A stretch of 64,000 bases of DNA, from assembly GCF_003573695.1 (NCBI RefSeq), contig NC_039359.1, positions 158,340,210 through 158,404,209 on the forward strand. The letters run 5' to 3'. A model generated the notes under the pieces. The model did no database searches. It saw only the letters and a program-made list of their open reading frames with translations, and had not been told where the DNA came from. This DNA is from Papaver somniferum (Eukaryota > Streptophyta > Magnoliopsida > Ranunculales > Papaveraceae). Each line of letters begins with the position of its first letter. Positions within the stretch are counted from its first letter, which is position 1. The position numbers and the translations under genes were made by a program. Below are positions 21,062 to 31,976 of the stretch, piece after piece.

Positions 21062-21166
21062 AAAGCTTCCCTTGTTTATCCCATAGTGACTTTCTATGAG
21101 CAGAGATTCTTCTTCTTTTGTTCCTGGAAGCGCTTGTCACATAGGACTTGCTACAATTATAAGTAG

Positions 21167-21171
21167 GAAAG
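21167..21171. repeat. Target-site duplication of element B, left
   Basis: GAAAG, repeated at 47,933-47,937 immediately outside B's other end. Confidence 0.93.
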
Positions 21172-22416
21172 TGTTAGAGCATAGCTCGGACGACCTCGCA
21201 TGCATTGCTATATCAAGCATGTTTGTCAATGTTAGTGATCAAAACTATAAGTCTTGATTTCTAATCTATTATAGCTAAGTATCGGACTAGGATAGAAAAG
21301 TGTAGTTGATCTCAAGGAATTCATGGCGATTCATCATACAACGACGAAGATCTATACAAGGAACCGTGGAACTTCATCAACAAAAAGGAATGCGGAGACT
21401 TGAACTTATCTATCACTCAAAAGTCTATCTATTCTATCTCCTACTTCTTATGAGACAAAAGTCGTATGCTATATAGACTGGATCATACACATTTGACATT
21501 TCGAGTATTCACTGCTTATCTTTTCTCGAAATCGTGTGTTGGTAAAGCGTTTCGCTTTGATCAAGTTTATCTTCACCTAGTGACGAAAGTCATGTAAAGT
21601 TTCAATTACTTTGAGAATTTCTCTGACATGAATCAGTCCGTGAATAACGGCTACATAGCGTCCTCTAAGAATGTCTCAATGATTGGAATGAGAGTTTAGA
21701 TTACATAACCATGTATTCCTTGAACGGAAATTTTCGAACTTTGTTGATCAAGAGAAATCGGAAGGATTGTGGAATTGGCTTGCCAAGTCCACGAACTGTC
21801 GGAAGTTCTCGACCGAGAATTTTTGCTGGGATTTTCCAATTACTCGTTTGTGTGCTTAGTCCGTGAACTGGCGGAAGTTCTCTTTCCGAGAATTTCTGCT
21901 GAGTTTGGAAAACTCCGCCGGTTTACTTAAGTCCGCGAACTTGTTTGTGACATTAAGAGGTTATGATCTAAAAATGTGCTCTGAACATGAAACTTAAATT
22001 ACTAAGGAATCATTTATGCAAACCGTAACTATAAAGTTCATGAGCCGATTCAATCGAATCGAATCATCTTTGTTTCAATTGTGTCTTGTGTAGTTACATA
22101 AGATCTCATAACAATTTAACTACTCTCTAACTAGTTCATTTGAGTGAATTGAACTAGTTATGGTGAAGAAGAACATGATTAATATGAAATGCTCATACGG
22201 TTAACCTTTTGGGTTACTATGTTGAACCAACATACACGTACACGTTTGGGCATGGTTTTCATGAACCCAGTAAATGTTTACCCAAGTGTGTGTGACATGC
22301 TATGTTTTCGATCTAACGGTTGAGAAATATTAGCTTGAATCTAAATCAGGTTTTCATCTAACGATGAATATGAATTGCTTTGTAACTAAGGAAAAACCCT
22401 TATTTGAGCGCTATAT
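21172..22416 (+). repeat. 5' LTR of B, U3 part
   Basis: Contains the LTR start and U3 sequence up to the point where E inserted. GTCC-CGAAC sites occur at 21,787, 21,859 and 21,931; two have CG changed to CA or TG. The remaining part resumes at 29,172. The combined LTR is about 2,373 bases. Confidence 0.92.
22412..22416. repeat. Target-site duplication of element E, left
   Basis: TATAT, repeated at 29,172-29,176. The target is the TATA box of B's 5' LTR. Confidence 0.9.
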
Positions 22417-25147
22417 TGTAGCGCCCCCAAAGATAGCAGCTGACTAATCCAAGAGATTAACCAAATAAAGAGGCACTAAGAATCTAATTCGTTTACTTAA
22501 ACATTCAAATAAGAAATCTTCTACAAAACTTAACCCGAAAACTATCCCCACTCTGAAATATATATACAAGAACTTTTCTCAAATGATACATATTCAAGAA
22601 TGAGTTGATTTACAAATATAATACAAACACAAAATAATTTAGCGGAAGCTAACTAATTAAAATAATTAATTCTTCGAAGCTTTCATCGTCACATGCACAT
22701 CTTGATCTGTCTCTGAAACTGAAAGTGGGAATGGGTGAGCACATCATCCCTAAAACGGGTGCCCCATAGGAATAACAACTAGTTTTGAGATAAACATTAT
22801 ATGATTCGAAAACAATACAGGTTATATCGAAAGTCGATAATACACGGAAAGACGGTAAAACACAAAGTAGAAACTTCTTCACAGACATCCATAAATAACA
22901 GTAAACATTCATGTATGAGATGTGTGTTGTCGCACATAAGGGAAGAGTAATATTGATGCCAATTCCACACTGATTAGGTAATACTGCAGTGTATCTCTCT
23001 AGCCATAGAATACTGATATATAAGGGAAGAATAATATTGCGGTGTATCGCCCTAGCCGTGTAATATTGCGGTGTATCACCCTAGCCATAAAATACTGATA
23101 TTGTGTCGGCACACATCTCATACCACACATAGCGCACAAAGATATGCATGAATTTCACAAAACAAAGATTGATTTGTAAAACAATAATGAATACAAGAGA
23201 GTTCGTTATCGATTCCCACCTCTTTTGATGACAAGCCTTGCCTACCTCGAGATTCTCCATCCACTGGTTCTTCCTTTGAATCGATCGTTGTTAATACAGA
23301 CTAACTGTTAATCACGCAAGCACACTAATAATTTAGCCAATAAGCTCATACAAGGTTCATAACACAATATCATACAAGTCTCTAGTTATAGGCTAAGTCA
23401 AATAACCAACGGTTCTATTTCTATCAATAGTTCTACAACCTGGTAATATGTAATTTGGGCATAAATTGATATATACTTATCCAAATGGGGTCAAACTGGG
23501 CGTCATTAGAAAGCCCTCGAAAAACCGTACAACTTTGCCGAAGGAACCAAAGGCTAATTCGGACCGAAGTGGTCCAAAAACTCAAAATAAGATATTTGTC
23601 CCTAAGCCCAAGCCCATTAATCCTGACCCACCGGGTTAACCCACAACCCCATCCATAAAACCGGTCCACCACCCACTTGGTCTGACTTGTCTGAGTCATT
23701 TATCTGACTCATGTAACTCACTGACTCACCGAGTCAACTCAGTCAATTTCACAAACACATGACAGGCATCTAACATACTTGTACACAGCACAAGCACCAA
23801 CCTTTGGGGGTCAATGGATTTCTCATATATTATCCAAACAAAGATCCTAATGTCTCGTTAGAAATATTAAAGTATCCTTAACAACTTTTTAGTAATATCC
23901 AGAAACCAAATCCTACCCCCACGTACCCATAAATATCCATTAACATGTCTACTCACCGCTGTTTCCAGATTTTCAGTCGAAACGGTGAAACTTTGAAATA
24001 TCATAACTAATTCATTAATAACCCAAATTGAGTGAATCAAAGCTCTGTATAAAGAAAAGATACTCATTTACAAGTCTTATTTCATAACCAAAGACTAATT
24101 CTCAACGTAAGGTACCAATATAGGTGTCTAGATTTTGGACAGTAAACAACAATTCACATAAAATCAAAACTTTATTAACCTATCATGGTTTGGTTCAATA
24201 CTATTTCCCATGAATAGAACATACCCAATTCATAAAAACCATACTAGAATCATTTAGAAATGTTACCTTAGTTTTCATAAACATGTTCTATCATCTTTCC
24301 ACCATTATTCCATTAACTTCATCATCAACCCATGAAGATTTATCATAACCACCATCGACATGAACACCATATTTATTTATCCCTCCTTAACTTTCTAATC
24401 TCTCCATAACCCTCTACTAATTTCACTCAAGTGTCTCCACCAACTCTCTCTCAATCCATCACCACAGTCAACCAAGAATCCTCTCTCTTTTAATTCTATC
24501 ACCTCCTAACTCTTTTTCTCATAACTCAACCTCTCTAGTCTCTACTTAAGTTTTCAAAACAATATTCAAACCTATAAGTTATCTACCGAGAAAACCCATT
24601 CTTACAAACTAACTTCCTGTTTCAAGGTGAATCCAACAGCTCCTCCTTAATTTGCATGAGGATAACTCTCGATTCAAATACAATTATATAGTTCTTGATT
24701 AATTAAAGGCTTCACTAATGCTAACCTTGTATTTATGCTAAGGGATGACCATTCCTAAAGAAAGGGTCAATTAATATAGAGGTACGGTCAGAAGGAGTCT
24801 AGGTCAAAGACTAGTTTCTGTTCAAAGGCAATGTGCGCCGGTCAACAGTAACGGCAAAACGGTCAACGGCGAGTCAACTCCGGTAGACTAAAGTCAAACT
24901 TTAAGATCTAAATGTTCCGAGTGCAATATCTTCTTCGTCGGGTATCCGATATGCGCGTTCTTGTAGTGCATTTCGTTTAACTTTTCAAGACCTATTCGAC
25001 GGTACTAATTTAGTATCTAAATTGTTGTTAGATTAATTTCTATTAATTAACTTTCGTGTTAAACTAATCGAGTCATTAGCGGCTTAGTCGTCTCTTGATC
25101 ATCGCTAGACTACTCAAATAGCTTCAACGAGCTTGAGGGTCCTTACA
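22417..25147 (-). repeat. Element E 3' LTR (left, longer copy)
   Basis: 2,731 bases from TGTAGCGCCCCC to CCTTACA as read on the plus strand. It is longer than the right copy because about 23,326-23,870 is present here and missing there. Confidence 0.9.
22979..23089. repeat. 29-bp repeats inside the E LTR
   Basis: Units of the form TAATATTGCGGTGTATCGCC with CTAGCC at 23,032-23,060 and 23,061-23,089, plus a diverged unit at 22,979-23,008 after a short spacer. The same set occurs in the right LTR at about 27,539-27,650. Confidence 0.8.
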
Positions 25148-26977
25148 TTCTCCCCACCTTATACATTTTCGTCCTCGAAAATCGAATCGCTCTTCAGGTC
25201 TTCAAAAACTCCCCACCTTAAAGAGAAACACTATCTCTCGACTAAATGTAAGTACTGCTCATACTTACAAACGAAACGAAATCCAACTCATTTAAAATGA
25301 GTTCAAAACTACAAGAAATGAAACACAAACCTATATGGTTTTCTACAACTAAAATCTATAATTTGTGGCTTTAAGCTCAAAAGGCTAATTTCTATTTCAT
25401 TATCTTTAAACTCACTATGGTGATTCTGACAGATAAGTATGTCTGAGTTCTTCGCGCTAAAATTTATAGTATAATATTTAGTAATTTATTAATTTGATGT
25501 AGTTCTATATTTGTTATTCGTTTATTTATATAGCTAATCCAAATTTGATTTCACGTAAATCTATAATATCTGATATTTTAACTTACCGTTCTACTATATA
25601 TAAATTTTCTAACTATTATTGTCTACTGTAAATTTGCTATTAAAAAAATTATTGGAATACTATTATCAGCAGCATTACTATTTTCCATATCTTTATTTTT
25701 ATCGCTATTAGTTTGTTGATAATCCAGTTGGTTCACAAAGTTTTAACTTTCTAAATATAACTTTACATTCATGTAAAGACTACTAAAATTGGCTTTATCT
25801 ATTCATATCTAGTCTGCATACCATATATTTTTTTAAGTATTAGAGTTAGTAATTTAATATTGTTTCAATTTAAGTCTGCACAAAATTTTAGTGCATCCTC
25901 ATAGTCTTTAAATTTTGCTATTAGCATAAAGTATTTTATACAAATTTATTTTCTTTCAAGTCTATTTTTGTACTAAACATCCAAGTACTATTATTACTTT
26001 ATCATGTGTATTTGTTTAGATTTAATGATTTACTAAATCAGTTATTGAATTAAAGATAATTTGGGTATAAGATTACGAAGAAATTTAGTCCTTCTATTTT
26101 ATGCGATGTGTCTGCACATTCTTAGGTCTGATTTAGAAATTCTTATATTATATACTTGATTTAAAAGCAAAAGAATGTATTTCCAGTTTTATTTTATTTT
26201 AATTTATTTACAAAAACTGGTTGTGTATAATTACTAATAATATTGCAGAACTACTTGACCCTAGTTATTACTTTTGTCGTCGTCTGCTAGTAAGATTTTA
26301 ATTAGATAAGGTTCAGTATAATACTATTTTTAATAAGTGTTAATATTATTTCTATTGTGATCACTAGTGATGTTATTATCATTTATTATTAACATTAATG
26401 GCCGAAGTATTATCTTAGCTACTCTTAAAATTTTAACTTTATTTTTATTTTAATAAATTAACGGTTCTAATTAGGGGAAAAGGTACTCTATTAGTTTACA
26501 AGTAAAAATTTGGAATCTAACAGTTCACTAATAGAAGCAAGTCCTCCTTTTATGAATGGTAATCCATGAATGTAAGTTTCCCCGTCTAAGCTGATCAGAC
26601 CAGACAATGGTTTCCTACAAACAAAGATAACACAAACACACCAGAATTACAAACCTCACTATTCTCCAGTGCTAGATTATCAAAGTGTTAACTTATTAAA
26701 ATTAGCTAATCTCTAAACTTCTATCATAACTAGTTTAACCTACAATTTTTATTTTATAATTTATAAAAGAACGTACCTACACAAAACAAAGAACAAACAA
26801 TCATCATGTTATACATATGAATCAAATCGATTCATCTTTTAGTTATTGATAGTTTTTAGTGATTAAGATTTATCACACAACCCAATCCCGTTATAAACTA
26901 ATCTAGTTCACTAATTGGCACTGGCTATTCCTATTATTTCCCATGTAAGATCTAATAATGAGCTCTGATACCAACAT
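25148..26977 (-). other. Element E interior, noncoding
   Basis: 1,830 bases. The end near 25,148 has the polypurine tract and a short readable pol C-terminus (about 25,153-25,195, minus strand, ending FEDENV). The rest, especially 25,440-26,460, is very AT-rich with no frame above background. It has no gag, RT or integrase. Confidence 0.75.
26960..26974 (-). promoter_or_regulatory. Primer binding site of element E
   Basis: TTGGTATCAGAGCTC on the minus strand, complementary to the 3' end of initiator tRNA-Met, three bases from the LTR. Confidence 0.88.
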
Positions 26978-29171
26978 TGTAGCGCCCCCAAAGCTAGCAG
27001 CTGACTAATCCAAGAGATTAACTAAATAAAGAGGCACTAAGAATCTAATTCGTTTACTTAAACATTCAAATAAGAAATCTGTTACAAAACTTAACCCGAA
27101 AACTATCCCCACTCTGAAATATATATACAAGAACTTTTCTCAAATGATACATATTCAATAATGAGTTGATTTAAAAATAGAATACAAACACAAAATAATA
27201 TAGCGGAAGCTAACTAATTAAAATAATTAATTATTCGAAGCTTTCATCGTCACATGCACATCTTGATCTGTCTCTGAGACTGAAAGTGAGAATGGGTGAG
27301 CACATCATCCCTAAAAGGGGTGCCCCGTAGGAAAAAAAACTAGCTTTCAAATAAACATTATATGATTCGAAAAAAATGCAGGTTATATCGAAAGTCGATA
27401 ATACACGGAAAGACGTTAAACACAAAGTACAAACTTCTTCACAGACATCCATAAATAACAGTAAACATCCATGTATGAGATGTGTGTTGCCGCACATAAG
27501 GGAAGAGTAATATTAATGCCTATTCCACACCGAATAGGTAATACTGCAGTGTATCGCTCTAGCTGTAGAATACTGATATATAAGGAAAGAATAATATTGC
27601 GGTGTATCACCCTAGCCGTGTAATATTGCGGTGTATCGCCCTAGCCATAGAATATTGATATTGTGTCGGCACACATCTCATACAAAACAAAGCACACAAA
27701 GATATGCATGAATTTCACAACACAAAGATTGATTTGTAAAACAATAATGAATACAAAAGAGTTCGTTATCGATTCCCACCTCTTTTGATGACAAGCCTTG
27801 CCTACCTCGAGATTCTCCAACCACTTGTTCTTCCTTTGAATCGATCGTTGTTAATATAGACTAACTGTTAATCACACAAGCACACTAATGTCTATGAAAA
27901 TATCCTTAACAACTTTTTAGCAATAACCGGAAACCAAATCCTACCCCAACGTACCCATAAATATCCATTAACATGTCTACTCACCGATGTTTCCAGATTT
28001 TCAGTCGAAACGGTGAAACTTTGAAATATCATAACTAATTCATTAATAACCCAAATTGAGTGAATCAAAGTTCTGTATAAAGAAAAGATACTCATTTACA
28101 AGTCTTATTTCATAACCAAAGACTAATTCTCAACGTAAGGTACCAATATAGGTGTCTAGATTTTGGACAGTAAACAACAATTCACATAAAATCAAAACTT
28201 TATTAACCTATCATGGTTTGGTTCAATACTATTTCCCATGAATAGAACATACCCAATTCATAAAAACCATACTAGAATCATTTAGAAATGTTACCTTAGT
28301 TTTCATAAACATGTTCTATCATCTTTCCACCATTATTCCATTAACTTCATCATCAACCCATGAAGATTTATCATAACCACCATCGACATGAACACCATAT
28401 TTATTTATCCCTCCTTAACTTTCTAATCTCTCCATAACCCTCTACTAATTTCACTCAAGTGTCTCCACCAACTCTCTCTCAATCCATCACCACAGTCAAC
28501 CAAGAATCCTCTCTCTTTTAATTCTATCACCTCCTAACTCTTTTTCTCATAACTCAACCTCTCTAGTCTCTACTTAAGTTTTCAAAACAATATTCAAACC
28601 TATAAGTTATCTACCGAGAAAACCCATTATGACAAACTAGCTTCCTGTTTCAAGGTGGATCCAACAGCTCCTCCTTAATTTGCATGAAGATAACTCTCAA
28701 TTCAAATACAATTATATAGTTCTTGATTAATTAAATGCTTCACTAATGCTAACCTTGTATTTATGCTAAGGATGACCATTCCTAAAGAAAGGGTCAATTA
28801 ATCTAGAGGTACGGTCAGAAAGAGTCTAGGTCAAAGACTAGTTCCTGTTCAAAGGCAATGTTCGTCCGTCAACGGTAATGGCAAAACGGTCAACGGCGAG
28901 TCAATTCCGGTTGACTAAAGTCAAACTTTAAGATCTAAATGTTTTGAGTGCAATATCTTCTTCGTCAGGTATCCGATTTGTGCGTTCTTATAGTGCATTT
29001 TGTTTAACTTTTCAAGACCTATTCGACGCTAATTTCGTATCTAAATTATTGTTAGATTAATTTCTATGAATTAACGTTCGTGTTAAACTAATCGAGTCAT
29101 TAGCGGCTTAGTCGTCTCTTGATCATCGCTAGACTACTCAAATAGATTCAACGACCTTGAGGGTCCTTACA
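26978..29171 (-). repeat. Element E 5' LTR (right, shorter copy)
   Basis: 2,194 bases. It matches the left copy closely except for a deletion of about 545 bases at 27,888. The junction shares CTAAT with both deletion ends, suggesting a microhomology deletion. Confidence 0.9.
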
Positions 29172-30304
29172 TATATAAAGGAGACATCTAGCATTGTGCA
29201 AAACTAATCCCCACACGTCTGTTTGATACTAGTGCGCCCGCTAGAGTCGATCTCCATTAACCTTTGATTTTCTTCTCTAAAATCAGGTTAACGACTTAAA
29301 GACTTCATTGGGATTGTGAAGCCAGACCGATACTACTTTATCGTAGTTGTGTGATCCGATCTTGCATCTTCTATCGTACGAGTACAATCTTTGATTGGCT
29401 TGCGAACGTGAGAGTTCTCCGATAGGCAAGATAAAGAAGTCACAAACATCTCTGTTTCACTGTTTGTAGTTCCTCGACAAACCTCTTGTGTAGTCAGGAA
29501 GGATTGTTGAGAGGTGATTAATTAATATAGTCTGTTCTTCGGGAATATAAGACCGGATTATCAATTGGTTCCTGTTCACCTTGGCTTATCAAAAGACGGA
29601 ACGAAACTAGGGTTTTTTTGTGGGAGACAGATTTATCCTTTGATAGACTTTTCTGTGTGAGACTGATTTGTTTATTATCAAGCCTGGGATTTTGGGTCGT
29701 AGGAACTCTTGGTTGTGGGTGAGATCAGCTAAGGGAATCAAGTACGCAGTGTCCTGCTGGGATCAGAGGCGTAGGAGTACAACTGTACCTTTGATCGGTG
29801 GGAGACTGATTGGGGTTCAACTATAGTCCAGTCCGAAGTTAGCTTGGATTAGGCTAGTGCCTGTAGCGGCTTAATACATTGTGTATTCAATCTAGACTAG
29901 GTCCCGGGGTTTTTCTGCATTTGCGGTTTCCTCGTTAATAAAACTTCTGGTGTCCGTGTTATTTCTTTTCCGCATTATATTTGTTATATAATTAAAATAA
30001 TACAGGTTGTGCGTTCGTGATCATCAATTGGAAATCCAACCTTTGGTTGTTGATTGATATTGATTGATCCTTGGACATTGGTCTTTGGTACCGTCCAAGT
30101 TATCTCTCTTTCATAAGGACTCGCAGATTTCCATTTTCTTGAGTAAAGATAAAAGCGAGAGATTGAGATATAAACTCTTTGATATATATTTTTATTGATT
30201 GAGTCTATCTGTCTAGTTGATTCTCATAAAAAGTATATTGGAGTTTGTCCAGACAGATTGCTAAGAGAAATATTGGGTGGTGGTGTTAGACCCCCTCTTT
30301 TTCA
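29172..30304 (+). repeat. 5' LTR of B, R/U5 part
   Basis: Begins with TATATAAAGG, the second copy of the TATA target, and follows the family LTR to CTCTTTTTCA at 30,304. It joins in sequence to 22,411 when E is removed. Confidence 0.92.
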
Positions 30305-30306
30305 AT

Positions 30307-30320
30307 TGGTATCAGAGCAG
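30307..30320 (+). promoter_or_regulatory. Primer binding site of element B
   Basis: TGGTATCAGAGCAG, two bases after the LTR, complementary to initiator tRNA-Met, the usual copia primer. Confidence 0.92.
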
Positions 30321-30362
30321 GCAAACACGTTAAAGACCTTATAAGTTTGTGTTTGTAGCGAT

Positions 30363-31598
30363 ATGATTATGGAAGAGTCTATCTCTAATAACGTACCAGT
30401 TTAGAAATTACCAGATGATTCTAAAAGCTTGAATTCACCTGAGAGAACTGTCACATCTAAGTCAATATCCAAACATTCTCTTGATGTAAAAACTGTTGAT
30501 TGGGAAACACTCCTAGAAGAACAGTTGGATGAACTTTCTGATGAAGGTGATTCAGATATTGATAAAGATGTTGATGAGGAAGTCTCAGAGTATGTTAAGT
30601 TTTTGGATTCGTGGAATATGAAGAAGATTATAACTTCTCATGTCACACCTCTTCTGACTCCTCTCTGTCGAGAAAACAAGAAATTGAGAAGATGTTACGT
30701 AGGTGTTTATTTTTCGAATCGTTATATCGAATCGATCCTCAAGGATTCTGAAGAAAACCTACGGATGAATTCACTTGAATGTGATAATATTTATCAAAAT
30801 TACTTTTTGTTGGAAGAGAAACTTGTAGAATCTGAAGCAAGGTTTAACTCCCAGCAAACAAGTTTTGACGACAGAGAAAGCGCTTTTCTCACTCGAGAAA
30901 AACGCCTTGAGGCTGATTTAGCTGCTGCTCTTGATAATAACAAGATGTTGGAAGATGACTTGAAAAAGTTCAATACTAGTTCAAGAAAATTAACCACTAT
31001 GCTAGGAGCAAGTAAAAATCATCGTGATACACGAGGATTGGGCTATAAGGGAATAGATGCTCCAAGTACTAACAAAGAGGTCAAATTTGTCAAGGCTACT
31101 GATTATTCTCAACAAAAGGTTTCCAGTGATGGAAAAAGTGAAATACCTTCTCCGGAAGTTAAGGTTCAAAAGAGAAAAGTTTATCAACCTCCAAAGTTAG
31201 CACCCACAGATCGAGGTAAGAACATTCCTTATGTTTGCCACTATTGCGGAAATATAGGTCACCTGGAAATGAGATGTCGTTTCCGTATAAGGAATGAGAA
31301 ACTTCATGATGTTCTTGTTTGGGCATCACAAGAAGTTGTGAAACCAAGATCATACATTAAGACTGATCCTCTTAACGTTACAGGTTGTAATTGTCCAACC
31401 TTTAGGCAAAGGAATCAGTGATATGATAGAACTAAATTTGCCTATAAACGTCGTACGAATCCTTTTCATATGAATCCTTTTCATAATCGTAATGGTTATC
31501 AAAAGGATAACTTCGTAAATACGAAGACAAGATCCGATGCTCCCAATTGGAGAAAGACTAACTTGAAAAAGAATAGTCAATCCATGATTCGCTTCTAA
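30363..31598 (+). CDS. Element B gag with CCHC zinc knuckle (two in-frame stops)
   Basis: Candidate starts are ATG at 30,363 or 30,369. A TAG at 30,402 interrupts the frame, which is then open to a TGA at 31,419-31,421 and again to 31,598. The long middle part has an acidic segment, charged heptad-rich sequence (EEKLVESEARF, REKRLEADLAAAL) likely to form a coiled coil, and a nucleic-acid-binding knuckle C-HY-C-GNIG-H-LEMR-C at about residues 271-284 of the main open segment. The basic tail after 31,421 fits a gag C-terminus. Gag would package the element RNA in cytoplasmic particles. The usual copia capsid core upstream of the coil is not evident. Confidence 0.82.
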
Positions 31599-31610
31599 GA
31601 ATTCTAGAAG

Positions 31611-31976
31611 AGAGTGATGGGAAGAAGGTTCCGATTGTTCCTAAACGCACTCAGAAGTGGATACCGAAGAAAGACAATGGTGTTTTGAGTGTGAAAAGGA
31701 ATGATCTTCCAGAAAACTTCACGACTATGGAAAAAGCAGTATACATGATGTTGGAACTTAACAAGATTTTTGGAAAAATGGAATTGGATGTGAAAGGTTC
31801 TAAAAGTGATCTCTTTCATGATAATCCAAAGGTTACTTGTGGTGAGCAAGACTTTGTTCACCCCAACGCAACTTGATTGTGTTGGAAGTGCATCCTCACC
31901 AAGGAATGCCCTGCTTTGTATACGGTGAGGGAAGCACAAGAACTGGGGCACATAGATTATGTTCGGTAAGGCAGTA
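31611..31976 (+). pseudogene. Element B downstream frame remnant
   Basis: A partly open frame reading KKVPIVPKRTQKWIPKK, LPENFTTMEKAVYMMLELNK and ending QDFVHPNAT at 31,874. Conserved-looking text follows in shifted frames (GMPCFVYGEGS, TGAHRLCSV). It follows gag directly in place of protease, integrase and RT. I do not recognise a domain; it may be a post-pol frame brought next to gag by deletion. Confidence 0.4.

Larger units (their letters stand above)
22417..29171 (-). mobile_element. Element E: gypsy-derived non-autonomous LTR element
   Basis: On the minus strand: LTR TGTAAGGACCCTC...GGGGGCGCTACA in two copies (22,417-25,147 and 26,978-29,171), a primer site TTGGTATCAGAGCTC just inside the right copy, and a purine tract AAGGTGGGGAGAA just inside the left copy. 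The interior of 1,830 bases is AT-rich and has no open frame. Its last bases before the purine tract still read as the final codons of a gypsy (chromovirus-like) polyprotein, SIFEDENV and a stop. This fits a deletion derivative (LARD-like) moved in trans by a full-length relative. Confidence 0.88.

Noticed and set aside
25440..26460. Possible independent AT-rich element or matrix attachment region
   Set aside because: It lies wholly within the interior of E, between its primer site and purine tract, and shows no ends of its own.
22417..29171. Simple tandem segmental duplication of about 2.2-2.7 kb
   Set aside because: The copies have TG/CA ends, a primer site and purine tract between them, and a 5-bp duplication outside, so they are LTRs of one element.
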